In this document: in pieces, positions 51,134 through 61,157 of the stretch
How the letters are laid out: the number at the start of each line of letters is the position of its first letter
How positions within the stretch are numbered: the first letter of the stretch is position 1
Notes under the pieces: generated by a model
Told to the model about the DNA's origin: nothing
Database searches by the model: none
What the model saw: only the letters and a program-made list of their open reading frames with translations
Position numbers and translations under genes: made by a program
From: Azolla caroliniana
Taxonomy: Eukaryota; Polypodiophyta
Direction: 5' to 3'
Assembly: GCA_043228905.1 (NCBI GenBank)
Contig: JBHGNT010000005.1
Location: 9,486,001 to 9,550,000, forward strand
DNA: 64,000 bases

Positions 51134-52620
51134 ATGAGCATAACCACAAGACCCTCGGTGGCGAAAACCGAGGGATTTTTAGAGAGGACTATCAAGGCGT
51201 GGGGCCGCAATAGTCCGGACACCCCGGAAAAACCCCACAGATGTACTATAGGCAAAAAGACTTGTACCATAGGTAGGAAATTTTGGTTCTCCAATAGTGG
51301 AGGTTGTATGATAGCTGGCGTAGTTGGCCGGGAAAAGAAGCGGGCGGAGGAGCGACTTCGGGCATGCGGAGTTCTCGGCCCTGAAGAGGAAATCAACGCA
51401 GCCGTGGAGGCGGTGTCTTTCGACGACACCTTGGGGAAGTTACGGGAGGTGTTCGGAGAAGGCCTTAATGAGGACCGAACGATCCCGGTATGTTCGGAAA
51501 AGATGTACGAAGTCATCGCCGACTTCGGTAGTGGACTCGAGTCGGATCAGACGGCCCGAGTGGATACAAGGTACAAGACTGTGGACTGGAAGGTGAGGCC
51601 AATCGCGGCACCCTTGCCAGAGGGCAGCGAGTTACGGATAAAGGGGGTCGCGTCGGACCCAAGTTTACGAGATCCGGCCAGCATAGGACACACGTTCACC
51701 GACACAACGCTACGGGAGCTCAAGATCGGTGGGGCTAGCTTTCTACTGCCGGTGGAAGAGGACCAGTTTCGGAGAATGCTCGGGAGGCACGGGAAGGCTT
51801 TCACATTCTCACCTGAGGAGATCGTGTGCGTAGACCCGACGGTTGTGGAACCAATGGTGATCTTTAGGGTACCGCATGTGCTATGGAATCTCAAACCGAT
51901 TCCGGTACCCAGAGCTCACATCCCGAAGCTGATGGAGTTGCTGAAACAAAAGCTGGAGATGGGCATCCTCGAACCGTCAAGTGCCCCATACTCAAATCGG
52001 TGGTTTACTATGCCAAAGAAGAATGGCACGTTGCGCTTTATTCAAGACTTGTAGTCGGTCAACAAGGTGACCATTCGGAACGCAGGAATCGGACCGACTA
52101 TAGACGAGTTCGCGAAGGCCTTCGTGGGGAGGTCGATCTACTTAGTCGGTGCTTTGTACTCGGGGTACGATCAGTTCCAACTAGCCGTAGAGAGCAGGGA
52201 TGTCACAACGATGCGAACTCCTCTCGGCCTAGTTTGGATGTGTACCCTACCGCAAGGGGGAACGAACTCGGTGGCGCACATGGTGAATGCGATGAACAAA
52301 GTGTTGAGGGATTTCATACCCGACATCACCATGTTGTTCCTGGACGACATCCCGATCAAAGGCTGTCTGGTGGAGGACAAGGACGAGTCAGTCGGGCCCA
52401 ATGGTTGCCGGAAGTTCGTGACGGATCACATCCGCGACTGCGAGAAGGTGCTACAAAGACTTGAGAGAAAAACCAGCCTTCGGACAGCCGGAGATCCTGG
52501 TAGTCAGACACCTGTGTGGGCCTTATGGCCGAAAGTCGTCCCCAGCGAAGGTAGAAGCCATCTCCACGATGAAGGATGATTGTGGGTCGGTCACGGAGGT
52601 CCGAAGGATCCTTGGGGCAT
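51134..52620 (+). pseudogene. Gypsy-G reverse transcriptase
   Basis: N-terminal region to residue ~240, then LEPSSAPYSNRWFTMPKKNG, a TAG at 52052 where Gln fits, VNKVTIRNAGIGPTIDEFAK, YSGYDQFQLAVESRDVTTMR, LPQGGTNSVAHMVNAMNKVL and catalytic TMLFLDDIPIKG (the usual YxDD as FLDD). A shift near 52450 leads to CGSVTEVRRILGACAFYHIW, the thumb end. RNase H does not follow. Confidence 0.87.
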
Positions 52621-53466
52621 GTGCGTTCTATCACATATGGATTTCTGATCGAAGAAGTGATATGCCAGTACGGGTGCGTAGGTAAGATCATGGCCAACCG
52701 CGGGGAATTGGACGCGCAAGAGGTGCAAGAGGCGGAAGAGCTGTTTGACCGGCTAGGAATTAAACTCTCGCTCACCACCGCGTACAATCCAGAGGCTAAC
52801 GGGAAGGTGGAGAGCGGACATAGACCGATCATCAAAGCATTGGTACAAGTGTGTGGAGGCCATGTCAGGAACTGGCTGCGGCTCTTACCCTACGCGTTGT
52901 GGGCGGACCGAACCACACACAGTTTGGTAACCGGGTTCATGCCGACAAAGCTAATGTACGGGCAGAAGCCGATCATGCCAACGGAGCAGACAATCTCCTC
53001 ATGGGCCACGGTGGACTGGAAAGACGAGATGAACCGGGAGGAGCTGTTAGCGGCACGGATTTGGCAGCTGAACCGAAGACCGGAGGACGTGGACCGAGCT
53101 GCGGAGAAGCTACGGGAGGCAAGGGTAAAAAACAAAGGACGGTTTTCGACTGGACTCACCGACTAAGACCAAAGAAGATCGAGGAAGGCGACTGGGTTCT
53201 AGTGTATGACAACAGCCTCGACAACCAGCACCGGGCAATGCGGAAGTTTGCAAGAAGGTGGTTCGGGCCTTATGTGGTGACAAGCGCCAACGGCAATGGG
53301 ACCTAGTATCTCGCGGAGCTCGACGGGACAAGGATGGCGGTACCGGTGGCGGGGAAAAGGATCAAGGCATTCAAAAAGCGGCACGAGGCTGAACCGGACC
53401 CGGACGACCTAGATAGCGAGAACGACCGGCTTGGAACGGATGACGATCCGGAAGACGAAGGATAAG
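52621..53466 (+). pseudogene. Gypsy-G integrase end fused after the RT
   Basis: ITYGFLIEEVICQYGCVGKI and NRGELDAQEVQEAEELFDRL (second catalytic region), LTTAYNPEANGKVESGHRPI (Glu of DDE as VESGH), ALWADRTTHSLVTGFMPTKL, then through a shift HRLRPKKIEEGDWVLVYDNS and KFARRWFGPYVV, the C-terminal domain. The first catalytic Asp and zinc domain are deleted. The acidic tail ends at about 53463. Confidence 0.85.
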
Positions 53467-53539
53467 CGTGGGCCGGTCTTTTCCGGCAGAAGTCTAATTT
53501 TGGCGCATACTAGTGGATGCGCAGTTAGGTGGGGGCGGA

Positions 53540-53950
53540 TGTCGTGGAGAAAACCATCCCTAGGCGGAAACCAGGTATAACGTGCGTAAACCGGCACTTA
53601 CACGTGGGCACAAGTTTTGTTGTGTAGTACGCAGATAGGTACAAGTCAAGGGGGTAAAATCCTAGGTAGCACACATTCAGTAGGGAGAAAATCGAGGCGT
53701 ATCCCTATCCGAAAGGACAGGGAATAGACATGATGTAACGGGTGGTAACGGCCTCCCTACTTGGGCTATAAAAGAGAGGGAAAGGTAACAGCCTCCCTCC
53801 TTGGGCTATAAAAGAGAGGGAGAGGACGAAGTGCTGCCGCACTGGAACCGAGCTCTTCTGTCTTCTCCATAGTCATTCTGTGCAGGTTTCGGGAGGCTGA
53901 CTCTGGTTCGCGGAACGCCCGAGTGCTTCCGGCAAAGTCTCCATCTCGCG

Positions 53951-53994
<44 letters not shown>

Positions 53995-54234
53995 GCGTCG
54001 GAGCCTGTCACTCGCCGGCTGGCCGGTTGTAACTCCTCGATATACATATAAATATATATACATTCGTTCTATCTCCATTGTCCAGGGCTAGTCGCAACTC
54101 CTGTGAATCGGTGTGTTTGTGCCCATGTGAAGCACATCTATAGTTTCCTTCCCCTCTTCTCATTAGGCAATTTCTCAGTCCAAGGCCCCCGTGATCCCGC
54201 CTCATTCTCCACGCATGCGCGTAACAACACGACA
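53540..54234 (+). repeat. Gypsy-G 3' LTR
   Basis: TGTCGTG...CACGACA, a 7-bp inverted end, 695 bp, after the purine tract TAGGTGGGGGCGGA. Contains a duplicated TATA segment (53745-53824) and a GT tract (about 53955-53990). Its right neighbour ACGTC would be the target duplication, but the left end is lost. The Gypsy-D gag frame resumes at once at 54235. Confidence 0.87.
53745..53824 (+). promoter_or_regulatory. Duplicated core promoter in the Gypsy-G LTR
   Basis: Two head-to-tail 40-bp units (53745-53784, 53785-53824) differing at few bases, each with CTTGGGCTATAAAAGAGAGG. Gives two TATA boxes exactly 40 bp apart. Confidence 0.75.
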
Positions 54235-55185
54235 ACGTCGTACTGTGGGCATAGGTCTGTTCAGTATATTGTATTCACACTGCTCGATCGTGTGTGCCTT
54301 TGAGTGACAAATTGGGTAGTGAATTCGCATATTGCATTCCACCGCGGAATGCCCGGAATTGAGGCAAATCGTGCACTGAATAGCTTAACGAAAGTGGCGT
54401 TCCTCGTCCTAAGGCAACGCCTATTGTAACGAGGATAGAGAAAATCCTTCCTCCTCTTCGTCCAACTCAAGTTGTAACACTCGCTCGATGACCATGTCGG
54501 TTGTTTCCCCTTTCACACTACGTGTGTTGAGCGTCGTCCTGATAGGTCGCCGCAGGGCTGTCAAAAATGTCTCCCTAGCCTCGTCATCTATCGAGGCCTG
54601 TTCTAATTTCCATCGTAGATTTTGGAAACGTAAGCTAAATTCCACGAAAGATTCTGCTAGCAGTTGCTTGATTGTGTAGAACTGTCTGATGATTTCGTGT
54701 TGAGGTACCCTCCGATGAAAAAATCGCAGAAATGCTGACTACAATTGGTCGAAGGTGTTGATTGCTGGTAGATCCATCTGCGAATGCCAAAACACAGCTC
54801 TACCATCCAAAGTTAAACCAAACTCTGTCATCTTTGACTGGTGCGCTTCCTCTTCTAGAAGTCGTCGCGCCATGTGATTCGCGTTCCAAACATTCAGGAA
54901 TAGCCGGATGTGGCTTGCGGTGTCTATTTCGCCATTAAAGCGTGGGTAGTAGAAGGCCATTTCAGACGCTATGGTAGGCAGGGGAAGATCATGGTACTCG
55001 TGTGGTGACAGAACTTCCTGCTTGACGTCGCGGTGTTGGGTGAGCGTGGAGTCAACTTTGTGGTCCGGACAAATATCACTGAGGCGAGGTTTTTGCCTTG
55101 TGTGCTCCTCTATCTAGCGTGTGATTGACCTCGTGAGTGGTCGGACTTGTCGGGTTGGTTCTTTGGGCCGTCTACGGCTAGACAT
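54235..55185 (-). pseudogene. Gypsy-D gag
   Basis: Minus strand, start at 55185 (MSSRRRPKEPTRQVRP), 37 bases after the primer site. Capsid region YYPRFNGEIDTASHIRLFLN, LRFFHRRVPQHEIIRQFYTI, FSLRFQNLRWKLEQASID, ERVLQLELDEEEEGFSLSSL, then zinc cluster CTICLNSGHSAVEC and CHSKAHTIEQCEYNILNR. Stops at about 55113, 54739 and 54421. The zinc cluster and its CEYN(I/M)LNR end are almost those of TRGAG-F. Broken off at 54235 by Gypsy-G. Confidence 0.87.
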
Positions 55186-55221
55186 CCATCCCTCGTTGCT
55201 CGTCTGCGAGAAATCACAAAT

Positions 55222-55237
55222 CACCAGGCGTGCCAAA
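55222..55237 (-). other. Gypsy-D primer binding site
   Basis: Minus strand TTTGGCACGCCTGGTG, two bases inside the 5' LTR end; one difference from the TRGAG-F site over 14 bases. Confidence 0.75.
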
Positions 55238-55239
55238 CG

Positions 55240-55711
55240 TGTTACCGATTAGGAACACTGTCTACGCTCAGTCCTTCGAGGTAGACCCCAAGGTGACTGT
55301 GCTTACAAGAGGTGGAACCGTCCTATCATAAATCGTAATGGGATACCACCTCATATTCGGGTAGCATATAAGGGAGACGGTTACAACCGAACTCCCTAAG
55401 AAGTGCACTAGTATACGCACTTATGCTTGCACACACTGACGATTAAACAGTAAGTAACAGAGAAACAATGAACGGCCACACAGATAGTCACAGATATGCA
55501 CAGAGATCAGAGAAGATAGTATTCTATTAGAAAAACGTTATGCACTCCAAATTACACGCTACCTCTTACAGAGGATTTCTGCCCTTTATATACACAAGGC
55601 GTTTAGCCGTTCACGCTTCCGGCGTGAACCATTACATTCGCTTCTTAACACTTTACTATATTATAATATTTTTGTGCTTCTGTCCATCGGTTATGATTCC
55701 GGTGGACAACA
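55240..55711 (-). repeat. Gypsy-D 5' LTR
   Basis: Minus strand TGTTGTCCACCGG...CGGTAACA, 472 bp, TATATAAAGG at about 55591. Followed on the right by the CCACC target duplication and the Copia-C integrase frame. Confidence 0.87.
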
Positions 55712-56455
55712 CCACCAATTGAGGCATTTTTTGTTGGTCCCCATACATCTTATGTACCAAATCCAAAATATTTGTGCTTATATGTCCTTCATGAGGGAAA
55801 GGCAACCTGTTTTGTGTTCCATATTGACATGCTTCACATATTTTGTGCATTTCATAGTCTTTCAACTTAGGCAATCCAACCACTGCATTTTTTCTCAACA
55901 TATTTTTCAAGGTTTGCATACTTATGTGTCCCATTCATTTATGTCACATTTCTACATATGAGATTATATTCATTCCACCTGCAAACATGGTTGTAATCTT
56001 TTTAGGCATATCCACATCTAAGACAAACATTCTTCCTTGACGTTTTCCGTTTACAATTAGCTTTCCATGTTTCTCTATAAAGCACCCACTTTGCTTAAAC
56101 TTTACTTGCGTTCCTTGCTCTTCTATCTATTCAACAGAACTCAGATTTTTTGCAAGGTTTGGAACATGCATAACATTCCGTATATACTTTGTTTTTCCTT
56201 TTTCTTCCCACAATGGTTTATCTCCAACATGCTTGATTTGGTCAGTAGTATTATCACATGTTTGTACATAACTAGGAATCTCTGGTTCTCTTTGACTTTC
56301 AAACCAGTTTGCATGTCCAGTCATATGATTAGATGCCCTAGAATCTACATCTTTGTGAACATTCAGCCATTGTTGCTATTTCATGCTACATCACAAATGC
56401 ACCATCTTTATCACAGTTTTCACTAGTTAAAGCATACTTATTTTGATGTCTCTTC
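55712..56455 (-). pseudogene. Copia-C right part: protease and integrase zinc domain
   Basis: Minus strand, right to left: protease with active-site region VDSRASNHMTGHANWF (DSG changed to DSR, about 56350), NVMHVPNLAKNLSSVE, gag_pre-integrase GHISMQTLKNMLRKNAVVGL and HKICEACQYGTQNRLPFP. Ends at IGG, where Gypsy-D is inserted and the frame resumes at 27500. Gag is to the right of Copia-E. Confidence 0.85.
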
Positions 56456-56921
56456 TGTGAAAGTTAGCGTGAGGAAGCTTGACAAAACCGGATTAGCCAG
56501 GCAACAACAGAGAATAGAAAACACAGGTTCAATGGAAGCTTGAGAATATTTAGCATACATAGGAGAGACAAAGGGAGAGCAGAACATAAAACTCTATACT
56601 AAAATAATAATCCTCTGTGTGTACATAGAATGTGGTTAGAGAGCACTTGTATATACAAGTCCATAAAGGACTGACAGAAGTACTCGCGGGTACTTCAATG
56701 CTCATACGAGAAACTGACATTGACTCCCAAAAATATGCCTACGTACTAGGCTAGACCCGTAGGCCTCTAACGGCCTACCAGTTTCAATCTGATTCGGCTC
56801 TATGATCCGGCTCCTGGTTCCGGATATCATTCGGACATTGATCCGATTCTCCGTTCCGGATATCGATCCGGCTCTAGCTTATTCAGCTAATCCGGATCTG
56901 GTTGAGCTTGCTCGCTCAACA
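56456..56921 (-). repeat. Copia-E 3' LTR
   Basis: TGTGAAAGTTAGCG...CGCTCAACA on the plus strand, 466 bp, next to the purine tract (minus TTGAGCTTGAGGGGGAG). No gene inside. Confidence 0.87.
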
Positions 56922-57641
56922 CTCCCCCTCAAGCTCAACTAGAGGTCGGATCGTGGTGTCAGTGTCTGCAGTAGCCAATCCTTTCCTCCGGCTCCTTCTG
57001 ACGTTATCCCACCTTGCTTGCGCTCCTAGTCCGGTCCGGTCCTGCTTCCCACGACCCATCCGGTTCTGCGCACCTCATCCTCCTTGGTTGGCTTGTCTAC
57101 TCAGTAGGCCCATCTCAACAACTTCGTTGTTATGACTCCGGCGCTTGTCGACCCATCGGTTCCTCCGTGTCGGTGTCGGTGTCGACTTTCGCTTGGCCTT
57201 TAGTTGATCCCGCTCTTCCGAATCCAACTTTTGAACTGAATCGGCTTCCTTCGATTCATTCCAGCTCTTGTCTGAGTTGGTAGTCTCCAACTCGTCTTCC
57301 GTTTTTAGGCCCTTCACCACATCGGACCACATTTGGGTCTTGGCCTTCTTCCAGTCGGCTCTATCCTTCTTGACTCTGCCGCCACTTCCGCTTGCTCCAA
57401 CTTGTTCGGATGTGCCGACTTCTTTGGTCGGCTCGGCTTCCTTTATCTACTCATCTCCCCCCTTGGTTCTTTCTTCCTCTCCGGCTCCTTGTCCGGTGCC
57501 ATCCGTTCCCATTCCTGTTCTCCCCCTCAAGTGCGGCACATCGAGATGTTGAATGTTGAGCATCTCCGAAAAAGGTTGCAGCTTGCCCGATCCGAGCAGC
57601 TTGGTGAAGATGTCGGCAACCTGCCGATCCGTGTGAACATA
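56922..57641 (-). pseudogene. Copia-E polyprotein tail
   Basis: Broken version of the Copia-A tail: WSDVVKGLKTEDELETTNSD and RRSHNNEVVEMGLLSRQANQ between 57332 and 57075, and the RNase H end (VADIFTKLLGSG, HLDVPHLRG) at about 57530-57640. Low-complexity Ser/Glu/Asp/Lys. Confidence 0.7.
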
Positions 57642-58210
57642 CTAAAGTTCAACTTCACCGCTCAGGACCCTCTCATGAACAAAGTGATAATGCACTTCTA
57701 TGTGCTTTGTCCGAGCATGGAATATAGGGTTCTTGGCGAGTTGTATGTTGCTTACATTGTCACAATAAATAAGGATGGGGGTCAGCACCTCGATCCGGAG
57801 GTCTCGTAGCAATCGCCGAAGCCAGATGGCTTCACAAGTGGCAATGGTAACGCCGCAGTACTCACCCTCAGTGCTCGACAGAGCCACTGTTGGTTGCTTT
57901 TTGCTGCTCCCTGCAACAGCCGTGCTACCAAAAGAAAACATGTAACCAGAGGTGGATCGATGATCAGATGCATCACAAGCCCAGTCAGCATCAGTATATC
58001 CGACTAGCTTCCCAACTAAATTGTGTCGGTATAACAGCCCTCGGTCCTTCGTGCCGCTCACATATCGCAATAGTCGATGTGCGCATTGAAGGTGCTCCAC
58101 GGTCGGCTTCTACATAAACTGGTTTATCACCCCGATTAGATAACTGATGTCAGGTTGGGTGATCGTCAAGTATATAAGGCTTCCGACAATTTGTCAGAAC
58201 CGTTTCTCAT
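57642..58210 (-). pseudogene. Copia-E RNase H and RT end
   Basis: EHLQCAHRLLRYVSGTKDRG, YTDADWACDASDHRSTSGYM, LSSTEGEYCGVTIATCEAIW, YCDNVSNIQLAKNP; stop at 57642. Upstream part NEKRF*QIVGSLIYLTITQP is RT thumb. Cut by the Copia-F LTR at 58211. Confidence 0.88.
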
Positions 58211-58675
58211 TATAAAGAATCGATGGTGATTCTTGTGCAGAGGAATAGATATGTGTGTTGTGTGTGTGAGAGAGAGACAGAGAAATAGAGGACAGAAGAG
58301 AACACAAGATAGATAAGCAAGAGAAATAAAATACTCAAGAAGAAGGTGTATATTTCACAAGTAGAATGGAGATACAAAATTGTAGCATTACAAGGAATCA
58401 CAACCGACTTTTTATAAAGTGTGAGGAGGGTGCTTTATATATAGTCACCCTCACTCTTCATTAACTAACTACAACAACCACTCTCTCTCTTGGGGAATGT
58501 GAAGACTCATAGTCACGGGGAATATGTAACTCATTAGTTATGTGTCATAGAATATGATTCTATGACACATAGTTAATGTGTAGAGAGTAGTGATGTGACT
58601 CTTGACCTTTGAGTAATCATGGATTCTCAAAAGGTGTGTTCACATGTTGTGTTATGTTGAGCTTGATTCTCAACA
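58211..58675 (-). repeat. Copia-F 3' LTR
   Basis: About 58211-58675, ending TTCTCAACA; starts TATAAAGAATCG, so the outer TG may be mutated or the boundary a few bases off. GT/GA tract at 58254-58275. Confidence 0.72.
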
Positions 58676-58689
58676 CGCCCCCCTCAAGC

Positions 58690-59103
58690 TCAACTCAGGT
58701 TGGTTCCTTTCGATTGATGTCCGCTTCGGTTGGTATCCGGTTCGGACGATCTCTGGTGTCCGCTTCGGCTTGTACCCGGTTCGGACGATATCCAATTCTC
58801 GCCTATACTCCCCCTCAAGCTTGGCAAGTCAGGGATCGTCAATCCAAGGTTTGACATGAATTGCTGAAGCTTGTCGGTTCCTAGGGCCTTGGTGAAGATG
58901 TCGGTTGTCTGAAGATTCGTGTTGATGTGTAGAAGATCGACATCTCCGACCTGTATGCGCTCTCGAATGAAGTGATAGTGCACTTCAATATGCTTTGTGC
59001 ACACGTGGAACACCGGGTTCCAAGCCAGATATATGTTGCTCATGTTGTCGCAGTAAATGGGAGTTGGATCCTTGATGGGGACGCCAAGATCCTTCAAAAT
59101 CCT
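58690..59103 (-). CDS. Copia-F RNase H end and tail
   Basis: In frame with the RT segment after one TAG at 59104. YCDNMSNIYLAWNPVFHVC, TTDIFTKALGTDKLQQF, then a short tail with two repeats of SEP(G/D)T(S/N)RSGHQ. Stops just before the purine tract, unlike Copia-A and Copia-B. Confidence 0.85.
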   Translation of the reverse strand, partial: RILKDLGVPIKDPTPIYCDNMSNIYLAWNPVFHVCTKHIEVHYHFIRERIQVGDVDLLHINTNLQTTDIFTKALGTDKLQQFMSNLGLTIPDLPSLRGSIGENWISSEPGTSRSGHQRSSEPDTNRSGHQSKGTNLS

Positions 59104-60582
59104 CTAGAGCCATACGGCTTCACATGCAGCTACGGTTGCGCCCCTGTATTCGGCCTCCGTACTCGAAAGTGCGACGGTCGGCAGCTTCTTACTACTCCAA
59201 GATAGTGCTCCGCTACCGAGCGAGAAGAAAAATCCGGAGGTCGATCGTAGATCGGCTTTGTAGCCGACCCAGTCTACGTCAGTGTACCCTTCGAGTCGTA
59301 TTGGTGAGGCCAATTTGTAGAGAATATTGTAATCCATTGTCTCGCTCTCGTATCGTAATACTCGCTTAGCGCAATCCAAGTGAATGTCACGTGGTTTTTG
59401 CATGAATTGGCTAAGGAGTTCGATTGGATAGCTAAGGTCGGGTCGAGTGATCGTGAGATAGATGAGGCTCCCGATCAGTTGACGATATTGGATCGGCTTG
59501 CACTCATCTGTGCCAGAGTCAACATCTAGTTTGAGGTTTCGATCGAGAGGCGTATCGATTGATTTACACTCAATCATCCCGAACTTGTATAACAAGTTAA
59601 GGATGTAGTGTTGTTGACAAATCATAATGCTCGTCGGAATGCGAATTACTTCGATGCCAAGGAAGTAATAGAGCTCCTTCATGTCCGTCGTCTCGAATTT
59701 TCCGGAGAGGAGGGACTTGACCTTGTTGATGTCGACTAGACTTTGACCTCCAATGACCAGATCATCCACGTATAGTATGATGACAATTAGGCTTCTAGAG
59801 TCATGTTGTACATAGAGGGAGTTGTCAGATTTTGAGATTTGAAAGCCGATTTGATGAAGATATTGCGTAATCTTCGAATGCCAAGCACGCGGTGCTTGCT
59901 TGAGGCCGTAGAGTGGCTTCTTGAGTCGGCAAACAGCTTTCGAATGAGTATGCGATTCAAAACCGGGTGGTTGTACCATGTACACCTCCTCTTCTAATTC
60001 GCCTTGAAGAAAGGCGTTCTTGACGTCCATTTGGTGGAGGTGCCACCCTTTTGCTACTGCAAGTGCAATCACGGTCTGCACCGTTGTCACCTTTGCCACC
60101 AGGGCAAAGGTCTCTTCATAGTCGACTCCATGTGTTTGTGCGTATCCTTTCGCTACGAGTCGAGCTTTGTAGCGGTTGACGACGCCATCTGCATTATACT
60201 TCACCTTGTAGATCCATCTGCAGCCAATTACCTTCTTGTGCGGTGAGTGGGAAACGAGATCCCATATCTCATTCTTGCGTAATGCACGCATCTCCTCGTT
60301 CATTGCTTCGATCCATCGTGGGTCCGTCGCGGCTTCAGAAAAGGTTTCTGGCTCCCATACTATTGCCACCTTCATCATAAATGTGTAATGGTACACCAGG
60401 TATTCATTGTAGCCGAATCGGCTTACGGGGTTCTTTTCACGGGTGGATCGGGGGAGCTTCTCGTTTGTGGATTCTAAGGCTTTCTTCACTCCATTTGTTC
60501 GGATGTCAAAGCCTTCAAACTCACTATTGAGGGAGTGAGTCGATTCGATGCCATTGAAATGATCGTCTTCATACTCCGGCAT
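59104..60582 (-). CDS. Copia-F reverse transcriptase and RNase H
   Basis: 492 codons without a stop: end of the acidic linker (MPEYEDDHFNGIES), GCRWIYKVKYNADGVVNRYK, NAFLQGELEEEVYMVQPPGF, catalytic IILYVDDLVIGG, YFLGIEVIRIPTS, then YTDVDWVGYKADLRSTSGFF and LSSTEAEYRGATVAACEAVW. All catalytic residues seen are intact. The methionine is internal to the polyprotein. Best preserved Copia pol segment in the window besides Copia-A. Confidence 0.93.
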   Translation of the reverse strand: MPEYEDDHFNGIESTHSLNSEFEGFDIRTNGVKKALESTNEKLPRSTREKNPVSRFGYNEYLVYHYTFMMKVAIVWEPETFSEAATDPRWIEAMNEEMRALRKNEIWDLVSHSPHKKVIGCRWIYKVKYNADGVVNRYKARLVAKGYAQTHGVDYEETFALVAKVTTVQTVIALAVAKGWHLHQMDVKNAFLQGELEEEVYMVQPPGFESHTHSKAVCRLKKPLYGLKQAPRAWHSKITQYLHQIGFQISKSDNSLYVQHDSRSLIVIILYVDDLVIGGQSLVDINKVKSLLSGKFETTDMKELYYFLGIEVIRIPTSIMICQQHYILNLLYKFGMIECKSIDTPLDRNLKLDVDSGTDECKPIQYRQLIGSLIYLTITRPDLSYPIELLSQFMQKPRDIHLDCAKRVLRYESETMDYNILYKLASPIRLEGYTDVDWVGYKADLRSTSGFFFSLGSGALSWSSKKLPTVALSSTEAEYRGATVAACEAVWL

Positions 60583-60649
60583 TTTCGCCTTCCCTTTGTC
60601 CAGCTTCAGACTCGACCGAGATGTGCTTTGATCGCTCAGGGGCTCTTGT

Positions 60650-61157
60650 TAGGGATCGGCAACGGTTCGGTTTAGGCTTAGCCGGTTTGGCCTTATCCAA
60701 GCCAAACCGGCTAAGCCTAAACCGTTTAGGGATTTTCAAACCTAAACCGAACCGAACCCTAAACCGGTTTAGGCTAAACCGGTTTGGGCTAAACCGGTTT
60801 ATGAACCGGCTTGGTAAATGGTTTGTAAACCAGTTTGTAAACCGGTTTGTGAACTTCATAACACAATATTGTTACAATTTATCATTCAACTTCATAACAG
60901 AATTCCACTACAATTTATCATTGAACAATCCAAATGAAGAATGATAACAAGGCCTAGAGAAGAACAACAAGAAAACATAAAATTTAACTAATACAAGGCA
61001 AATTTAACTAATAGATAATTAAAGAAAAATAACGAGAAAAAATTGACTATTCCAAAAATGTTATCTATTCCCAAAATTGATCGTCTATTCCAAAAATGTT
61101 ATCTATTCCAAAAATTGATACTCATAATTGTCCCAAGTCATAATATTCCAAAAAAAA
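60650..61157. repeat. hAT subterminal region with AACCGG motifs and a hairpin
   Basis: Within 200 bp of the end there are about ten copies of AAACCGG or its complement, the usual layout of transposase binding sites in hAT ends. A perfect 24-bp inverted repeat (60668-60691 and 60701-60724, 9-base loop) lies 18 bp from the end. The rest (60860-61157) is AT-rich with no gene. Confidence 0.75.

Larger units (their letters stand above)
49657..54234 (+). mobile_element. Gypsy-G, 5'-truncated and internally deleted Gypsy element
   Basis: Joined directly to the truncated Copia-D LTR. Gag end, protease, RT, fused integrase end and 3' LTR; no 5' LTR. RT ends at FYHIWIS and continues as integrase, so RNase H and most of integrase are deleted. 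Its FLDDIPIKG RT and ELDAQEVQEAEE integrase type is, from memory, common in fungi and seen in non-seed plants. Confidence 0.85.
27501..55711 (-). mobile_element. Gypsy-D, 28-kb nested Athila/Tat-like Gypsy element
   Basis: Outer ends TGTTACCG...GGACAACA with the 5-bp duplication CCACC at 27496-27500 and 55712-55716; the host Copia-C integrase frame reads through when the element is removed. On the minus strand: 5' LTR, primer site, gag (55185-54235), [Gypsy-G, Copia-D], gag C-terminal knuckle, RT, RNase H, integrase, extra ORF, 3' LTR. RT motifs (FSGYNQV, VFLDDFAVYG) place it in the Athila/Tat branch. The two LTRs agree only in the last ~57 bp, so the 3' end has been remodelled. Confidence 0.8.
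56456..58210 (-). mobile_element. Copia-E, 3' part of a Copia-A-like element
   Basis: Inserted in Copia-C near the protease. 3' LTR, tail, RNase H and RT end; the rest lies beyond Copia-F, outside the window. Motifs and LTR layout closely follow Copia-A. Confidence 0.88.
58211..60649 (-). mobile_element. Copia-F, 3' part
   Basis: 3' LTR, tail, RNase H and RT on the minus strand, inserted in the Copia-E RT. Integrase and gag lie beyond the hAT element, outside the window. RT is intact. Confidence 0.9.
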
